From assembly GCF_014268935.2 (NCBI RefSeq), contig NZ_JABWRJ020000003.1, positions 62,001 to 126,000 on the forward strand: a stretch of DNA of 64,000 nucleotides, read 5' to 3'. Positions 38,512 through 52,024 of this stretch are shown piece by piece. This DNA is from Pseudomonas peradeniyensis (GTDB lineage: Bacteria > Pseudomonadota > Gammaproteobacteria > Pseudomonadales > Pseudomonadaceae). The first letter of the stretch is position 1. Each line of letters starts with the position of its first letter. Both the position numbers and the translations under genes were made by a program. Under the pieces are notes generated by a model. It saw only the letters and a list, made by a program, of their open reading frames with translations, was not told the origin of the DNA and ran no database searches.

Positions 38512-39879
38512 TCAGCTCTTCTTGATCTTCTCCGGCCGCTTCCAGCCTTCGATGTTGCGCTGGCGCGCACGGGCCACGCCCAACTGCCCGGCTTCAACCG
38601 TCTGGGTGATGGTCGAACCCGCCGCGGTAGTGGCCCCCGCCTGGATTTCCACAGGTGCCACCAGCGAGTTGTTGGAGCCGATGAACACGTCTTCGCCCAT
38701 CACCGTGCGGAACTTGTTGGCACCATCGTAGTTGCAGGTGATGGTGCCGGCACCGATATTGGTACGGGCACCGACCTCGGCATCGCCCAGGTAGGTCAGG
38801 TGACCGGCCTTGGCGCCCTCGCCCAGGTGCGCGTTCTTCAGCTCGACGAAGTTACCCACATGGGCGCGGGCTTCCAGGACACTGCCCGGACGCAGACGGG
38901 CGAACGGACCAGCATCGCTGCCCTCGCCCAGCACCGCGCCTTCAAGGTGGCTGTTGGCCTTGACCACCACGCCCTTGCGCAGGGTGCTGTCCTTGATCAC
39001 GCAGTTGGGGCCGATCTGCACGTCGTCCTCGATCACCACCTTGCCTTCGAGAATGACGTTGATGTCGATCAGCACGTCGCGGCCGACCGTCACCTCGCCA
39101 CGCACATCGAAGCGCGCCGGATCACGCAGCGTGACGCCCTGGGCCATCAGGCGGCGGCCTTCACGCAGTTGATAGTGACGCTCGAGCTCCGCCAGCTGGC
39201 GGCGGTCGTTGGCGCCCTGCACTTCCATCGGGTCATGGGGCTGCTCGGTGGCGACCACCAGACCATCGGTCACGGCCATGGCGATCACGTCGGTGAGGTA
39301 GTACTCGCCCTGGGCATTGTTGTTGGACAACCGGCCCATCCAGTCGGCCAGGCGTGCGGCAGGCATGGCGAGGATGCCGGTGTTGCCTTCCTTGATTGCC
39401 TTCTGTGCTTCGCTCGCGTCCTTGTGCTCGACGATCGCGGTGACGTTACCCGCTGCGTCTCGCACGATGCGCCCGTAACCGGTCGGGTCCTGCAAGGTCA
39501 CGGTGAGCAGCCCCAGCTGCTGCTCGCTGACCTTGGCCAGCAGGCGCTGCAGGGTTTCCACCTCGATCAGCGGCACATCGCCGTAGAGCACCAGCACGGT
39601 ATCGGCGGTGATCGCCGGCAACGCCTGGGCCACGGCATGGCCGGTGCCCAGTTGCTTGTCCTGCATGACGAAGTTCAGATCGTCGGCTGCCAGGCGCTCA
39701 CGAACCAACTCAGCGCCATGGCCGATAACCACGTGAATACCTTTGGGCTGCAACTGGCGTGCGCTGTGGATAACGTGGCCGAGCATGGAGTTGCCGGCGA
39801 CCGGGTGCAGCACCTTCGGCAGCGCGGAGCGCATGCGGGTGCCTTGGCCTGCGGCGAGAATGACGATATCGAGGGACAT
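38512..39879 (-). CDS. glmU: Bifunctional GlmU: GlcN-1-P acetyltransferase / UDP-GlcNAc pyrophosphorylase
   Basis: The 455-residue enzyme has the N-terminal uridylyltransferase signature [19 protein letters not shown] and a C-terminal left-handed beta-helix of hexapeptide repeats (from about residue 250; [10 protein letters not shown]). It produces UDP-GlcNAc for cell wall synthesis. It follows the ATP synthase operon, as in most gammaproteobacteria. Confidence 0.96.
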   Translation of the reverse strand: MSLDIVILAAGQGTRMRSALPKVLHPVAGNSMLGHVIHSARQLQPKGIHVVIGHGAELVRERLAADDLNFVMQDKQLGTGHAVAQALPAITADTVLVLYGDVPLIEVETLQRLLAKVSEQQLGLLTVTLQDPTGYGRIVRDAAGNVTAIVEHKDASEAQKAIKEGNTGILAMPAARLADWMGRLSNNNAQGEYYLTDVIAMAVTDGLVVATEQPHDPMEVQGANDRRQLAELERHYQLREGRRLMAQGVTLRDPARFDVRGEVTVGRDVLIDINVILEGKVVIEDDVQIGPNCVIKDSTLRKGVVVKANSHLEGAVLGEGSDAGPFARLRPGSVLEARAHVGNFVELKNAHLGEGAKAGHLTYLGDAEVGARTNIGAGTITCNYDGANKFRTVMGEDVFIGSNNSLVAPVEIQAGATTAAGSTITQTVEAGQLGVARARQRNIEGWKRPEKIKKS

Positions 39880-39930
39880 TGACTGGCTACCAATCCTGGG
39901 CGGTCAGGGACGTGACCAAAGGGAAATTCT

Positions 39931-39963
39931 GAAAAAGAAAAAGGGTAGCCGAGGCTACCCTTT
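39931..39963 (-). terminator. Rho-independent terminator of the atp operon
   Basis: AAAGGGTAGCC (39940-39950) pairs with GGCTACCCTTT (39953-39963), so the tightest bases form the loop. The minus strand continues into a T-rich tract. It lies 38 bases past atpC. Confidence 0.88.
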
Positions 39964-40000
39964 AACTCAATCGCAACGGCGGTAAGCGGCCAAGGCCGGA

Positions 40001-40420
40001 TTACTTGCCTTTGCGCAATTGCTGGACAGTACGCAGCTGAGCTGCAGCCTCGGCCAGACGTGCGGCAGCAGCGCCGTAGTCGAAGTCCGAGCCTTTAGTG
40101 TTCAGCGCGTTCTCGGCAGCCTTGAGGGCTTCCTGAGCCTGAGCTTCGTCCAGGTCGGCAGCGCGCTGCACGGTGTCGGCAAGAACCTTGACCATGTTCG
40201 GCTGCACTTCGAGGAAGCCACCGGAGATGTAGTACACCTCTTGAGTGCCACCCTGCTTGGTCAGCGTGATCGGACCAGGCTTGAGATTGGTGATCAGCGG
40301 CGCGTGGCCTGGAGCGATACCCAGATCGCCCAGGTTGCCGTGCGCTACTACCATCTCGACCAGGCCGGAGAAGATCTCTCCTTCCGCGCTGACGATGTCG
40401 CAATGGACTGTCATAGCCAT
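40001..40420 (-). CDS. atpC: ATP synthase epsilon subunit
   Basis: The 139-residue protein ([19 protein letters not shown]) has the N-terminal beta-sandwich and a C-terminal Ala-rich helical hairpin. It is part of the F1 central stalk and restrains ATP hydrolysis. It is the last gene of the atp operon, 44 bases after atpD. Confidence 0.96.
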   Translation of the reverse strand: MAMTVHCDIVSAEGEIFSGLVEMVVAHGNLGDLGIAPGHAPLITNLKPGPITLTKQGGTQEVYYISGGFLEVQPNMVKVLADTVQRAADLDEAQAQEALKAAENALNTKGSDFDYGAAAARLAEAAAQLRTVQQLRKGK

Positions 40421-40464
40421 CTGCTTGCCTCAACCTGATTAGCGCCCCTTGCGGGGCGCCGGGA

Positions 40465-41868
<1,404 letters not shown>

Positions 41869-42729
41869 TTAAACCGCGGCAGCGCCGCCGACGATTTCCG
41901 AGATCTCCTGGGTGATCGCAGCCTGACGCGCCTTGTTGTAGATCAACTGAAGCTCTTTGATCAAATCACCGGCGTTGTCTGTGGCGTTCTTCATGGCGAT
42001 CATCCGGGCCGCTTGTTCAGCAGCGTTGTTCTCGACCACCGCCTGGTAGACCTGCGACTCCACGTAACGCACCATCAAGCCGTCCAGCAGCTCTTTTGCG
42101 TCGGGTTCGTACAGGTAGTCCCAGTGGTGCTTGAGTTCCTGATCCGGGGTTGCCACCAACGGTACCAATTGCTCGACCGTCGGTTTTTGGGTCATGGTGT
42201 TGATGAACTTGTTCGAAACCACCGAGAGGCGATCGATGCGGCCGTCCAGGTAGGCGTCCAGCATCACCTTGACGGAGCCGATCAGATCATTGATCGATGG
42301 CTCTTCGCCCAGGTGGCTGATCGCGGCTACGACGTTGCCGCCAAAGATGCGGAAGAAAGTCGCACCCTTGCTGCCGATCACGCACAGGTCGATTTCAACG
42401 CCCTGTTCGCGGTTTTCGTTCATGTCCTTGACCAGGGCCTTGAACAGGTTGGTGTTCAAGCCACCGCACAGACCACGGTCACTGCTCACCACGATATAAC
42501 CGGCGCGCTTTACAGGGCGCTCGATCATGAACGGGTGGCGGTATTCCGGGTTGGCGTTGGCCAGATGACCGATCACCTGGCGGATACGCTCCGCGTAAGG
42601 ACGGCTAGCAGCCATGCGCATTTGTGCCTTGCGCATTTTGCTGACCGCCACTTTCTCCATGGCGCTGGTAATTTTTTGCGTGCTTTTGATGCTCGCAATC
42701 TTACTGCGAATCTCTTTTGCGCCTGCCAT
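41869..42729 (-). CDS. atpG: ATP synthase gamma subunit
   Basis: The 286-residue rotor shaft has the N-terminal [15 protein letters not shown] helix, [10 protein letters not shown] and the C-terminal [12 protein letters not shown] helix. Length is typical. Confidence 0.97.
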   Translation of the reverse strand: MAGAKEIRSKIASIKSTQKITSAMEKVAVSKMRKAQMRMAASRPYAERIRQVIGHLANANPEYRHPFMIERPVKRAGYIVVSSDRGLCGGLNTNLFKALVKDMNENREQGVEIDLCVIGSKGATFFRIFGGNVVAAISHLGEEPSINDLIGSVKVMLDAYLDGRIDRLSVVSNKFINTMTQKPTVEQLVPLVATPDQELKHHWDYLYEPDAKELLDGLMVRYVESQVYQAVVENNAAEQAARMIAMKNATDNAGDLIKELQLIYNKARQAAITQEISEIVGGAAAV

Positions 42730-42777
42730 GTATCACCTATCAGGTTAGCAAGCGGGGGCCGGAGCCCCCGCTGCGGC

Positions 42778-44322
42778 TTACCAGGTCTGGGTGGCCTTGA
42801 ACTTCTCGATACCGGCTTTCATGCCAGCGTCGATTTCGTCGTTGAAGTCACCCTTCACGTTGATCTTCGCCATCAGTTCGGCGTGATCACGGTTGAAGTA
42901 GGCGATCAGAGCTTGCTCGAAGCTACCGACCTTGGCGACTTCTACGTCGGTCAGGAAACCACGCTCAGCGGCGTACAGCGACAGGGCCATGTCGGCGATC
43001 GACATTGGCGCGTACTGCTTCTGCTTCATCAGCTCGGTAACGCGCTGACCATGCTCCAGCTGCTTGCGGGTAGCCTCGTCCAGGTCCGAAGCGAACTGGG
43101 CGAAGGCCGCCAGTTCACGGTACTGGGCCAGGGCGGTACGGATACCACCGGACAGCTTCTTGATGATCTTGGTCTGGGCGGCACCACCAACACGGGATAC
43201 CGACACACCGGCGTTAACGGCAGGACGGATGCCTGCGTTGAACATGGCCGATTCCAGGAAGATCTGACCGTCGGTGATCGAGATCACGTTGGTCGGAACG
43301 AACGCGGAAACGTCGCCAGCCTGGGTTTCGATGATCGGCAGAGCGGTCAGCGAGCCAGTCTTGCCGGTTACGGCACCGTTGGTGAACTTCTCGACGTACT
43401 CTTCGGAAACGCGCGATGCACGCTCCAGCAGACGGGAGTGGAGATAGAACACGTCGCCTGGGTACGCTTCACGTCCTGGTGGACGGCGCAGCAGCAGGGA
43501 GATCTGACGGTAGGCAACGGCCTGCTTGGACAGGTCATCGTAGACGATCAGGGCGTCTTCACCGCGGTCACGGAAGAACTCGCCCATGGTGCAGCCGGCG
43601 TACGGGGCCAGGAACTGCAGTGCGGCGGATTCCGAGGCGCTGGCAACGACCACGATGGTGTTGGCCAGGGCGCCAGCTTCTTCCAGCTTGCGAACGATGT
43701 TGGCAACGGTGGAACGCTTCTGGCCGACTGCAACATAAACACAGAAAATACCGGAGTCTTTCTGGTTGATGATGGCGTCGATGGCCATGGCGGTCTTGCC
43801 GATCTGACGGTCACCGATGATCAGCTCGCGCTGGCCACGGCCGACAGGGATCATGGCGTCGACGGACTTGTAGCCAGTCTGTACAGGCTGGTCTACCGAC
43901 TTACGCCAGATCACGCCTGGAGCTACTTTCTCGACCGCGTCGGTCTGGGTGTTGCCCAGAGGACCTTTGCCGTCGATCGGGTTACCCAGTGCGTCGACGA
44001 CGCGACCCAGCAGTTCCTTACCAACCGGAACTTCCAGGATGCGGCCGGTGCACTTGGCGCTCATGCCTTCGGCGAGGGTGTCATAGGCACCCAGGATCAC
44101 TGCACCTACGGAGTCTTGCTCCAGGTTCAGGGCCATGCCGAATACGCTGCCCGGGAACTCGATCATTTCGCCGTACATGACGTCGGCCAGACCGTGGATC
44201 CGCACGATACCGTCGGAAACCGAAACGACGGTACCTTCGTTACGGGCTTGGGAGCCAACATCGAGGTTGTCGATGCGGCCCTTGATGATTTCACTAATTT
44301 CGGAAGGATTGAGTTGCTGCAT
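42778..44322 (-). CDS. atpA: ATP synthase alpha subunit
   Basis: The 514-residue non-catalytic nucleotide-binding subunit begins [17 protein letters not shown]. It has the P-loop GDRQIGKT and the [20 protein letters not shown] region. It is followed by atpG after 48 bases. Confidence 0.97.
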   Translation of the reverse strand: MQQLNPSEISEIIKGRIDNLDVGSQARNEGTVVSVSDGIVRIHGLADVMYGEMIEFPGSVFGMALNLEQDSVGAVILGAYDTLAEGMSAKCTGRILEVPVGKELLGRVVDALGNPIDGKGPLGNTQTDAVEKVAPGVIWRKSVDQPVQTGYKSVDAMIPVGRGQRELIIGDRQIGKTAMAIDAIINQKDSGIFCVYVAVGQKRSTVANIVRKLEEAGALANTIVVVASASESAALQFLAPYAGCTMGEFFRDRGEDALIVYDDLSKQAVAYRQISLLLRRPPGREAYPGDVFYLHSRLLERASRVSEEYVEKFTNGAVTGKTGSLTALPIIETQAGDVSAFVPTNVISITDGQIFLESAMFNAGIRPAVNAGVSVSRVGGAAQTKIIKKLSGGIRTALAQYRELAAFAQFASDLDEATRKQLEHGQRVTELMKQKQYAPMSIADMALSLYAAERGFLTDVEVAKVGSFEQALIAYFNRDHAELMAKINVKGDFNDEIDAGMKAGIEKFKATQTW

Positions 44323-44343
44323 TGCTCTGCTGCCCCTTCAAAC

Positions 44344-44880
44344 TCAAGATTTCAAGGCTTCGGCCAGTTTCGCGATCTTGCCGCGAACCGAACCGTCGAT
44401 TACCAGGTCGCCAGCGCGGATGACGACGCCGCCGATCAGGCTGGCATCCTCCGACGCGTGCAGGCGCACTTCCTGGCCTAACCGTGCACTGAGAACCTTG
44501 GCGAGTTTGTCTTGCTGTTCTTGGTTCAACGCAAAAGCACTGGTGACTTCCACGTCCACGGACTTCTCTTGTTCGGCCTTGTACAGGTCGAACAGAGTCG
44601 AAATCTCCGGCAGAAGCAGGAGACGTTCGTTTTCCGCGGCAACATGAATGAAATTCTGTGCCTTGGCGTCAAACTTGTCACCGCACACTTCAATGAATGC
44701 GGCGGCCTTTTCTGCGCTAGTCAGTTGCGGGGCCTTGAGCAGGCGCTGCATGGTGTCGTCTTGCGACACCGCAGCAGCCAGGCCGAGCATGGCTGACCAA
44801 TTGGCCAGTTGCTGATGGGCCTGGGCATGCTCGAAGGCAGCCTTAGCGTAAGGTCGGGCCAACGTGGTCAGTTCTGCCAT
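44344..44880 (-). CDS. atpH: ATP synthase delta subunit
   Basis: The 178-residue stator subunit has [15 protein letters not shown] at its N-terminus and the [20 protein letters not shown] signature near the C-terminus. It joins the b subunits to F1. Confidence 0.96.
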   Translation of the reverse strand: MAELTTLARPYAKAAFEHAQAHQQLANWSAMLGLAAAVSQDDTMQRLLKAPQLTSAEKAAAFIEVCGDKFDAKAQNFIHVAAENERLLLLPEISTLFDLYKAEQEKSVDVEVTSAFALNQEQQDKLAKVLSARLGQEVRLHASEDASLIGGVVIRAGDLVIDGSVRGKIAKLAEALKS

Positions 44881-44892
44881 GATCGCCCTCGC

Positions 44893-45363
44893 TTAAATTT
44901 CAGCGGCCAGTTTGTTAACCAGCTCCGCATGCGCGTTTTGATCGATTGTGGCGCCAAGGATCTTTTCAGCACCGCCAACAGCCAGGGCACCCACTTGGGC
45001 ACGCAGGGCGTCTTTGACGCTGTTCAGTTCCTGTTCGATCTCGGCTTGAGCCTGAGCCTTCACACGGTCAGCTTCGACGCGAGCCTGTTCACGGGCTTCC
45101 TCGACAAGCTGAGCAGCGCGTTTCTTGCTTTGCTCAATGATTTCGGCTGCCTGTGCCTTCGCTTCACGCAGTTGCTGACCCGCTTTCTCTTGGGCCAGCT
45201 CCAGGTCGCGAGCTGCGCGGTTGGCAGCGTCCAAGCCGTCGGCAATCTTCTTTTGGCGCTCTTGCAGGGCAGTGATGACCGGAGGCCATACGTACTTCAT
45301 GCAGAAGAGTACAAAAATCAGAAAAGCAACGGATTGGCCAATCAGGGTTGCATTAATGTTCAC
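44893..45363 (-). CDS. atpF: ATP synthase subunit b
   Basis: The 156-residue stator protein has one N-terminal membrane helix ([19 protein letters not shown]) and a long charged coiled-coil helix. It lies 12 bases before atpH. Confidence 0.96.
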   Translation of the reverse strand: MNINATLIGQSVAFLIFVLFCMKYVWPPVITALQERQKKIADGLDAANRAARDLELAQEKAGQQLREAKAQAAEIIEQSKKRAAQLVEEAREQARVEADRVKAQAQAEIEQELNSVKDALRAQVGALAVGGAEKILGATIDQNAHAELVNKLAAEI

Positions 45364-45420
45364 GCCAACACCTCGCTCGGTCTTTGTCCATCACACCAAT
45401 CAACTCGTAGGAACGAGTGA

Positions 45421-45693
<273 letters not shown>

Positions 45694-45822
45694 TTACGTC
45701 GTATTGGTTAGGTTTTTAGTTTGAAGCGGTAAAACAAATCGTTTGGTACAGCATGCCCTTGCGGACTTTTTAAGCCCTCCCCCCAAACGGGCGGGGAAGG
45801 CTATCAGACACGCCAGGCGGTC

Positions 45823-47116
<1,294 letters not shown>

Positions 47117-47191
47117 CACAACTGCTCCTCGAAAGTCGACCGCCTAGTCAGCAATGACTTGGCATAATTTGTGCCGACAAAATGCGCGCAG

Positions 47192-47220
47192 AGTATAGGG
47201 GTGGATTAACCCCTATTCAA
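47192..47220 (-). promoter_or_regulatory. Sigma-70 promoter of the atp operon with a palindromic spacer
   Basis: On the minus strand TTGAAT (47215-47220) and TATACT (47192-47197) are separated by exactly 17 bases. An inverted repeat ATAGGGGT/ACCCCTAT (47195-47202 and 47209-47216) occupies the spacer, so it could be an operator or part of the parB 3' hairpin. Confidence 0.72.
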
Positions 47221-47265
47221 CTCTTCGGTAGTGATTTCCGACTGCGCGCTACAACAGGAATTGTT

Positions 47266-48138
47266 TCAGCGGATGTGAGCAAGCACGCCCTGCAACTCGT
47301 CAAGGGAGTTGTAGCGAATAACCAACTGGCCTTTGCCCTTGTTGCCATGGCGAATTTGTACCGCCGAGCCCAGGCGCTCTGCCAGACGCTGTTCAAGACG
47401 GGCAATGTCCGGATCAGGTTTGCTCGCCTCGACCGGCTCAGGTTTGCCATTGAGCCACTGGCGCACCAGTGCCTCGGTCTGGCGCACGGTGAGCCCGCGT
47501 GCGACAACATGACGCGCCCCTTCTTCCTGGCGATCTTCCTCGAGACCGAGCAAGGCGCGGGCATGGCCCATCTCCAGGTCGCCGTGGGCAAGCATGGTCT
47601 TGATCGCCTCGGGCAGCGAGATCAGGCGCAACAGGTTGGCCACGGTCACCCGCGACTTGCCGACGGCGTCCGCCACCTGCTGCTGGGTCAGCTCGAACTC
47701 CTGCTGCAGGCGCTGCAGGGCCAGGGCCTCTTCCAACGGGTTGAGGTCCTCGCGCTGGATGTTCTCGATCAGCGCCATGGCGATGGCGGCTTCGTCGGGC
47801 ACCTCGCGGACCATGGCCGGAACGGTGTCCAGGCCGGCTTGCTGGGTGGCGCGCCAGCGGCGCTCACCGGCGATGATCTCGTAGCGGTTGTCGCCGATCG
47901 GGCGCACCACGATCGGTTGCATGACGCCGTGGGTGCGGATCGAGTGCGCCAGTTCCTCCAGCGCCTCGGGATCCATGTCACGGCGCGGCTGGTACTTGCC
48001 GCGCTGGATCAGCTCGACCGGCAGCTGTTGCAGTTCCTTCTGGTCGATCTTCACTGCCTGCGCCTCGAGCGCGCTGACGGAAGGACCACTGAGCAGTGCA
48101 TCCAACCCACGTCCGAGACCGCGTTTCTTGATGGCCAT
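47266..48138 (-). CDS. parB: Chromosome-partitioning protein ParB
   Basis: The 290-residue protein starts MAIKKRGLGRGLDALLSG. It has the CTP-binding motif GERRWRA, the arginine-rich GKYQPRRD and a helix-turn-helix (LTQQQVADAVGKSRVTVANLLRL, about 144-166). It spreads from parS sites and works with ParA to segregate origins. Four parS 16-mers are in this window. Confidence 0.96.
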   Translation of the reverse strand: MAIKKRGLGRGLDALLSGPSVSALEAQAVKIDQKELQQLPVELIQRGKYQPRRDMDPEALEELAHSIRTHGVMQPIVVRPIGDNRYEIIAGERRWRATQQAGLDTVPAMVREVPDEAAIAMALIENIQREDLNPLEEALALQRLQQEFELTQQQVADAVGKSRVTVANLLRLISLPEAIKTMLAHGDLEMGHARALLGLEEDRQEEGARHVVARGLTVRQTEALVRQWLNGKPEPVEASKPDPDIARLEQRLAERLGSAVQIRHGNKGKGQLVIRYNSLDELQGVLAHIR

Positions 48139-48147
48139 GCGGATTCC

Positions 48148-48939
48148 TTAAGTTGTTTGTGCAGTGCGTGATGGACGGCGCTGACGGCGAACCAGTTCCC
48201 CGGCCAGCGCCAGATAGGCGAGCGCGCCGCGGGATTGCTTGTCGTAGGCCAGCGCCGGCATGCCGAAGCTCGGCGCCTCGGCCAGGCGGATGTTGCGTGG
48301 GATCACCGTGTCGTACAGCTGATCGCCGAAGTGTTCCTTGAGCTGCGCCGAAACATCGTTGTTCAGGCTCAGGCGCGGGTCGTACATGGTCCGCAGCAGG
48401 CCTTCGATCTTCAGCTCCGGGTTCAGCCGGGCGGCGATGCGCTTGATGTTATCCACAAGGTCGCTGAGACCTTCCAGCGCGTAGTACTCGCACTGCATGG
48501 GGATGATCACGCCATCGGAGGCGACCAGGGCGTTGAGCGTCAGCATCGACAGCGACGGCGGGCAGTCGATGAGGATGTAGTCGTAGTTCTCGCGGATCGG
48601 CGCCAGCGCGTTGCGCAGGCGGCTCTCCTTCATCTGCATCTCGAGCAGCACGACTTCCGCGGCGGTGAGGTCGCGGTTGGCCGGCAGCAACTGGAAGTTG
48701 CCGTGCTCGGAATAGTGCATGGCCTGGGCCAGGTCGCATTCCCCGATCAGCAGGTCGTACACCGAGTGCTCGAGCTCGTGTTTATCCACACCGCTGCCCA
48801 TGGTGGCGTTGCCCTGTGGATCGAGGTCGATCAGCAGCACGCGACGCTTGGTCGCGGCCAGCGATGCGGCGAGATTGATGCAGGTGGTGGTCTTGCCCAC
48901 ACCACCCTTCTGGTTCGCGATTGCGAATACCTTAGCCAT
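48148..48939 (-). CDS. parA: Chromosome-partitioning ATPase ParA
   Basis: The 263-residue ATPase has the deviant Walker A KGGVGKTT (residues 11-18) and DCPPSLSMLTLNAL. It is Soj-like, without an N-terminal helix-turn-helix. It lies 9 bases before parB. TTATCCACA copies are at 48449 and 48782. Confidence 0.96.
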   Translation of the reverse strand: MAKVFAIANQKGGVGKTTTCINLAASLAATKRRVLLIDLDPQGNATMGSGVDKHELEHSVYDLLIGECDLAQAMHYSEHGNFQLLPANRDLTAAEVVLLEMQMKESRLRNALAPIRENYDYILIDCPPSLSMLTLNALVASDGVIIPMQCEYYALEGLSDLVDNIKRIAARLNPELKIEGLLRTMYDPRLSLNNDVSAQLKEHFGDQLYDTVIPRNIRLAEAPSFGMPALAYDKQSRGALAYLALAGELVRRQRRPSRTAQTT

Positions 48940-48957
48940 TGTTGCGTGTGTTCCCAG

Positions 48958-49608
48958 TCATGCCTTGCGGCGCAGTATCAGCAGATGGCGCTGGCCCTGG
49001 CAACCTGGAACGGTCAGGGCCTGCTCGCTTTCCACTGTGAAGTCTGCGGGCAATGCTACCAGTTCGTCGGCAGGATGCAGCCCCTTCATTGCAAGCCATT
49101 GCGTGCGGGCGTCACCCAGGTGGCGGGTCCAGTTGGTGAAATTCTCCATGCTGCTGAAGGCGCGGGAAATGATCCCGCAGAACGGCTGCTCGGGCTGGAC
49201 CTCTTCCACCCGGCTGTGGATAACCGTGAGGTTGTCCAGTTTCAGTTCCATCTTCACCTGGGTCAGGAAGCGGGTCTTCTTGCCGTTGCTGTCCAGCACC
49301 GTCACCTGCTTGTGCGGATGCAGGATGGCCAGCGGAATGCCCGGCATGCCGCCGCCGCTGCCGACATCCAGCCAGCGCTGGGTGTCATTGTGGATAAACG
49401 GCATGACACTCAGGCTGTCGAGCAGGTGGCGCGAGACCATCTCGTCCGGGTCGCGCACCGCGGTCAGGTTGTAGGCCTTGTTCCATTTGATCAACAGGGC
49501 CAGGTAGCCCAGCAGCGACTCGTGCTGCTGCGCGCTCAGCTCGACACCGAGCTGGCGCGCACCTGTGGACAACTCTTCGGCGTGTTGCGGGGTGACCAGG
49601 GAACTCAA
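48958..49608 (-). CDS. rsmG: 16S rRNA (guanine-527-N7) methyltransferase
   Basis: The 216-residue SAM-dependent enzyme has the site [15 protein letters not shown] near residues 74-88. It methylates G527 of 16S rRNA. Its start overlaps mnmG's stop by 4 bases and parA follows after 18 bases, so mnmG-rsmG-parA-parB is one operon. Confidence 0.96.
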   Translation of the reverse strand: MSSLVTPQHAEELSTGARQLGVELSAQQHESLLGYLALLIKWNKAYNLTAVRDPDEMVSRHLLDSLSVMPFIHNDTQRWLDVGSGGGMPGIPLAILHPHKQVTVLDSNGKKTRFLTQVKMELKLDNLTVIHSRVEEVQPEQPFCGIISRAFSSMENFTNWTRHLGDARTQWLAMKGLHPADELVALPADFTVESEQALTVPGCQGQRHLLILRRKA

Positions 49609-51500
49609 GCGCTTTGCTCCAATTCGCGGCCTGCGCCGCGTTTTTTCAAGTGAATCAGCAACAGGGAAATCGCCGCCGGGGTAACACCCGGAATGCGCGA
49701 AGCCTGGCCCAGGGTCTCCGGGCGGGTCTGCCCGAGCTTGCCCTGGATCTCCTTGGACAGGCCGGAAATCGTGGTGTAGTCGATATCCACAGGCAGGCGC
49801 GTGTCCTCGCTGGCGCGCAGACGGGCGATCTCTTCCTGTTGGCGGTCGATGTAGCCGGCGTACTTGGTCTTGATCTCGACCTGTTCGGCGACCTGTGGAT
49901 CGATCACTTCACCGCCGGTCGCCTCGATCAAGCCAGCGTAGTCGACTTCCGGACGGGCAAGCAGGTTGAGCAGGCTGTATTCGTGGGCCAGCGGCGTGCC
50001 GAACTTATCCACAATGGCCTGGCCCTGCGGCGTGCCCGGGCGAACCCAGGTGCTCTTCAGGCGTTGTTCTTCACGCTCGATACCTTCGCGCTTGGCGCAG
50101 AACGCAGCCCAGCGCTGGTCGTCGACCAGGCCCAATTCGCGGCCTTTCTCGGTCAGGCGCAGGTCGGCGTTGTCTTCGCGCAGGATCAGCCGGTATTCGG
50201 CGCGCGAGGTGAACATGCGATACGGCTCCTGGGTCCCCAAGGTGATCAGGTCGTCAACCAGCACGCCGATGTAGGCCTCGTCGCGGCGCGGACACCAGCT
50301 TTCACGGCCCTGGGCGCGCAGCGCGGCGTTGGTCCCGGCCAGCAGGCCCTGGGCGCCGGCCTCTTCGTAACCGGTGGTGCCGTTGATCTGGCCGGCGAAG
50401 AACAGGCCGCCGATGACCTTGGTCTCGAGGCTGTACTTCAGGTCACGCGGGTCGAAGTAGTCGTACTCGATGGCGTAGCCCGGGCGGACGATGTGGGCGT
50501 TTTCCATGCCGCGGATCGAACGGACGATCTCCAGCTGCACGTCGAACGGCAGCGAAGTGGAAATACCGTTGGGGTACAGCTCGTGGGTGGTCAGGCCTTC
50601 CGGCTCGATGAACACCTGGTGGCTTTCCTTGTCGGCGAAGCGATGGATCTTGTCCTCGATCGACGGGCAGTAGCGCGGGCCGATGCCTTCGATCACGCCG
50701 GAGTACATCGGCGAACGGTCGAGGTTCGAGGCAATGATCTCGTGGGTGCGGGCATTGGTGTGGGTGATCCAGCAGCTGACCTGGCGCGGATGCATCTGCG
50801 CATCGCCCATGAACGACATCACCGGGATCGGCGTGTCGCCCGGCTGCTCGGTCATCACCGAGAAGTCCACCGAACGGCCATCGATGCGCGGCGGCGTGCC
50901 GGTCTTCAGGCGGCCGACGCGCAGCGGCAGTTCACGCATGCGCTGGGCCAGGGCGTTGGCGGGCGGATCGCCGGCGCGACCACCGGAGTAGTTCTGCAGA
51001 CCGATGTGGATAAGTCCGCCGAGGAAGGTCCCGCTGGTCAGGACCACGGAGTCGGCGAAGAAGCGCAGACCCATTTGCGTGACCACGCCCTTGACCTGGT
51101 CCTGCTCGACGATCAGGTCATCGCACGACTGCTGGAATATCCACAGGTTCGGCTGGTTTTCCAGGATTTCGCGCACCACCGCCTTGTAGATGGCGCGGTC
51201 GGCCTGCGCACGGGTGGCGCGTACGGCCGGCCCCTTGCGGTTGTTCAGGATGCGGAACTGGATGCCGCTCTTGTCGGTGGCCAACGCCATGGCGCCGCCG
51301 AGCGCATCGATTTCCTTGACCAGGTGGCTCTTGCCGATGCCGCCGATGGCCGGGTTGCAACTCATGTGACCGAGGGTTTCCACGTTGTGGGTCAGCAGCA
51401 GGGTTTTCACACCCATGCGTGCGGACGCAAGCGCAGCCTCGGTACCGGCATGGCCGCCGCCGATGACGATCACTTCAAAACGGGAAGGGAAATCCACCAC
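49605..51500 (-). CDS. mnmG: tRNA uridine-5-carboxymethylaminomethyl modification enzyme MnmG
   Basis: The 631-residue FAD protein begins [21 protein letters not shown]. It has the GidA signatures [15 protein letters not shown] and [16 protein letters not shown]. With MnmE it modifies U34 of tRNAs. A TATACT-like -10 is present upstream near 51544-51549. Two TTATCCACA copies are in the gene. Confidence 0.96.
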   Translation of the reverse strand: MVDFPSRFEVIVIGGGHAGTEAALASARMGVKTLLLTHNVETLGHMSCNPAIGGIGKSHLVKEIDALGGAMALATDKSGIQFRILNNRKGPAVRATRAQADRAIYKAVVREILENQPNLWIFQQSCDDLIVEQDQVKGVVTQMGLRFFADSVVLTSGTFLGGLIHIGLQNYSGGRAGDPPANALAQRMRELPLRVGRLKTGTPPRIDGRSVDFSVMTEQPGDTPIPVMSFMGDAQMHPRQVSCWITHTNARTHEIIASNLDRSPMYSGVIEGIGPRYCPSIEDKIHRFADKESHQVFIEPEGLTTHELYPNGISTSLPFDVQLEIVRSIRGMENAHIVRPGYAIEYDYFDPRDLKYSLETKVIGGLFFAGQINGTTGYEEAGAQGLLAGTNAALRAQGRESWCPRRDEAYIGVLVDDLITLGTQEPYRMFTSRAEYRLILREDNADLRLTEKGRELGLVDDQRWAAFCAKREGIEREEQRLKSTWVRPGTPQGQAIVDKFGTPLAHEYSLLNLLARPEVDYAGLIEATGGEVIDPQVAEQVEIKTKYAGYIDRQQEEIARLRASEDTRLPVDIDYTTISGLSKEIQGKLGQTRPETLGQASRIPGVTPAAISLLLIHLKKRGAGRELEQSA

Positions 51501-51972
51501 GCACCTCGTGCCTGTTTTTGCGAATAGAGAAGGTAAGCGGACAAGTATAGGGACTTACCGCCCTTCAAAGAAACCTTCTGAGCAAAAAATGAGCAGGCTG
51601 TGGATGAGTGGCAGGCAAAAGAAAACAAAGAGGAAAAATTTAAAAAAGCTTTGTTTTTATGTTTATGTTTAGGCAGCTATCCACATGTGGATAAGTGATC
51701 TTAGCCCTTTCACTGCGTGGCTTTGCCGGAATCATAACCCTGTGGCGTAGTAGGCCTGGGGGTTCTGGATAACGGCGTGTAACCTGTGGATTAAAGTATA
51801 GCTTACCCACAGGCGGGTTTGTCCTCAGAAAAAAAGGCCAGTTATCAACGGAGCTGATGGCGAGTTTTCCACAGAGCTCCTGAGCCTGAAATCTCGTCTG
51901 TGGATGACGTCGTCGCAGCTGCCTTACAGATACGGCAGGCCAAGCCGGCGCTCGCACTCCCTGAATCACAGG
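51501..51972. other. Gene-free region upstream of mnmG with a cluster of DnaA-box-like sites
   Basis: About 470 bp hold no credible gene. There is an AT-rich block near 51610-51670 and DnaA-box-like 9-mers: 51599 TGTGGATGA, 51677 CTATCCACA, 51686 TGTGGATAA (perfect), 51785 TGTGGATTA, 51803 TTACCCACA, 51865 TTTTCCACA and 51899 TGTGGATGA. Two of them form the 16-bp palindrome TATCCACATGTGGATA at 51678-51693. The layout resembles an origin; mnmG flanks oriC in E. coli. Confidence 0.7.
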
Positions 51973-52004
51973 CAAAAAAAAGCCGCTCCAGACAGGAGCG
52001 GCCT
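51973..52004 (-). terminator. Rho-independent terminator of mnmE
   Basis: GCCGCTCC (51982-51989) pairs with GGAGCGGC (51995-52002); on the minus strand a run of T residues follows. It lies 20 bases past mnmE. Confidence 0.9.
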
Positions 52005-52024
52005 TGGTATCGAAGGGCTGTGAA

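Noticed and set aside
42013..44481. 822-residue plus-strand open frame opposite atpG-atpA
   Set aside because: It spans the boundaries of several certain atp genes, which no real gene would do here.
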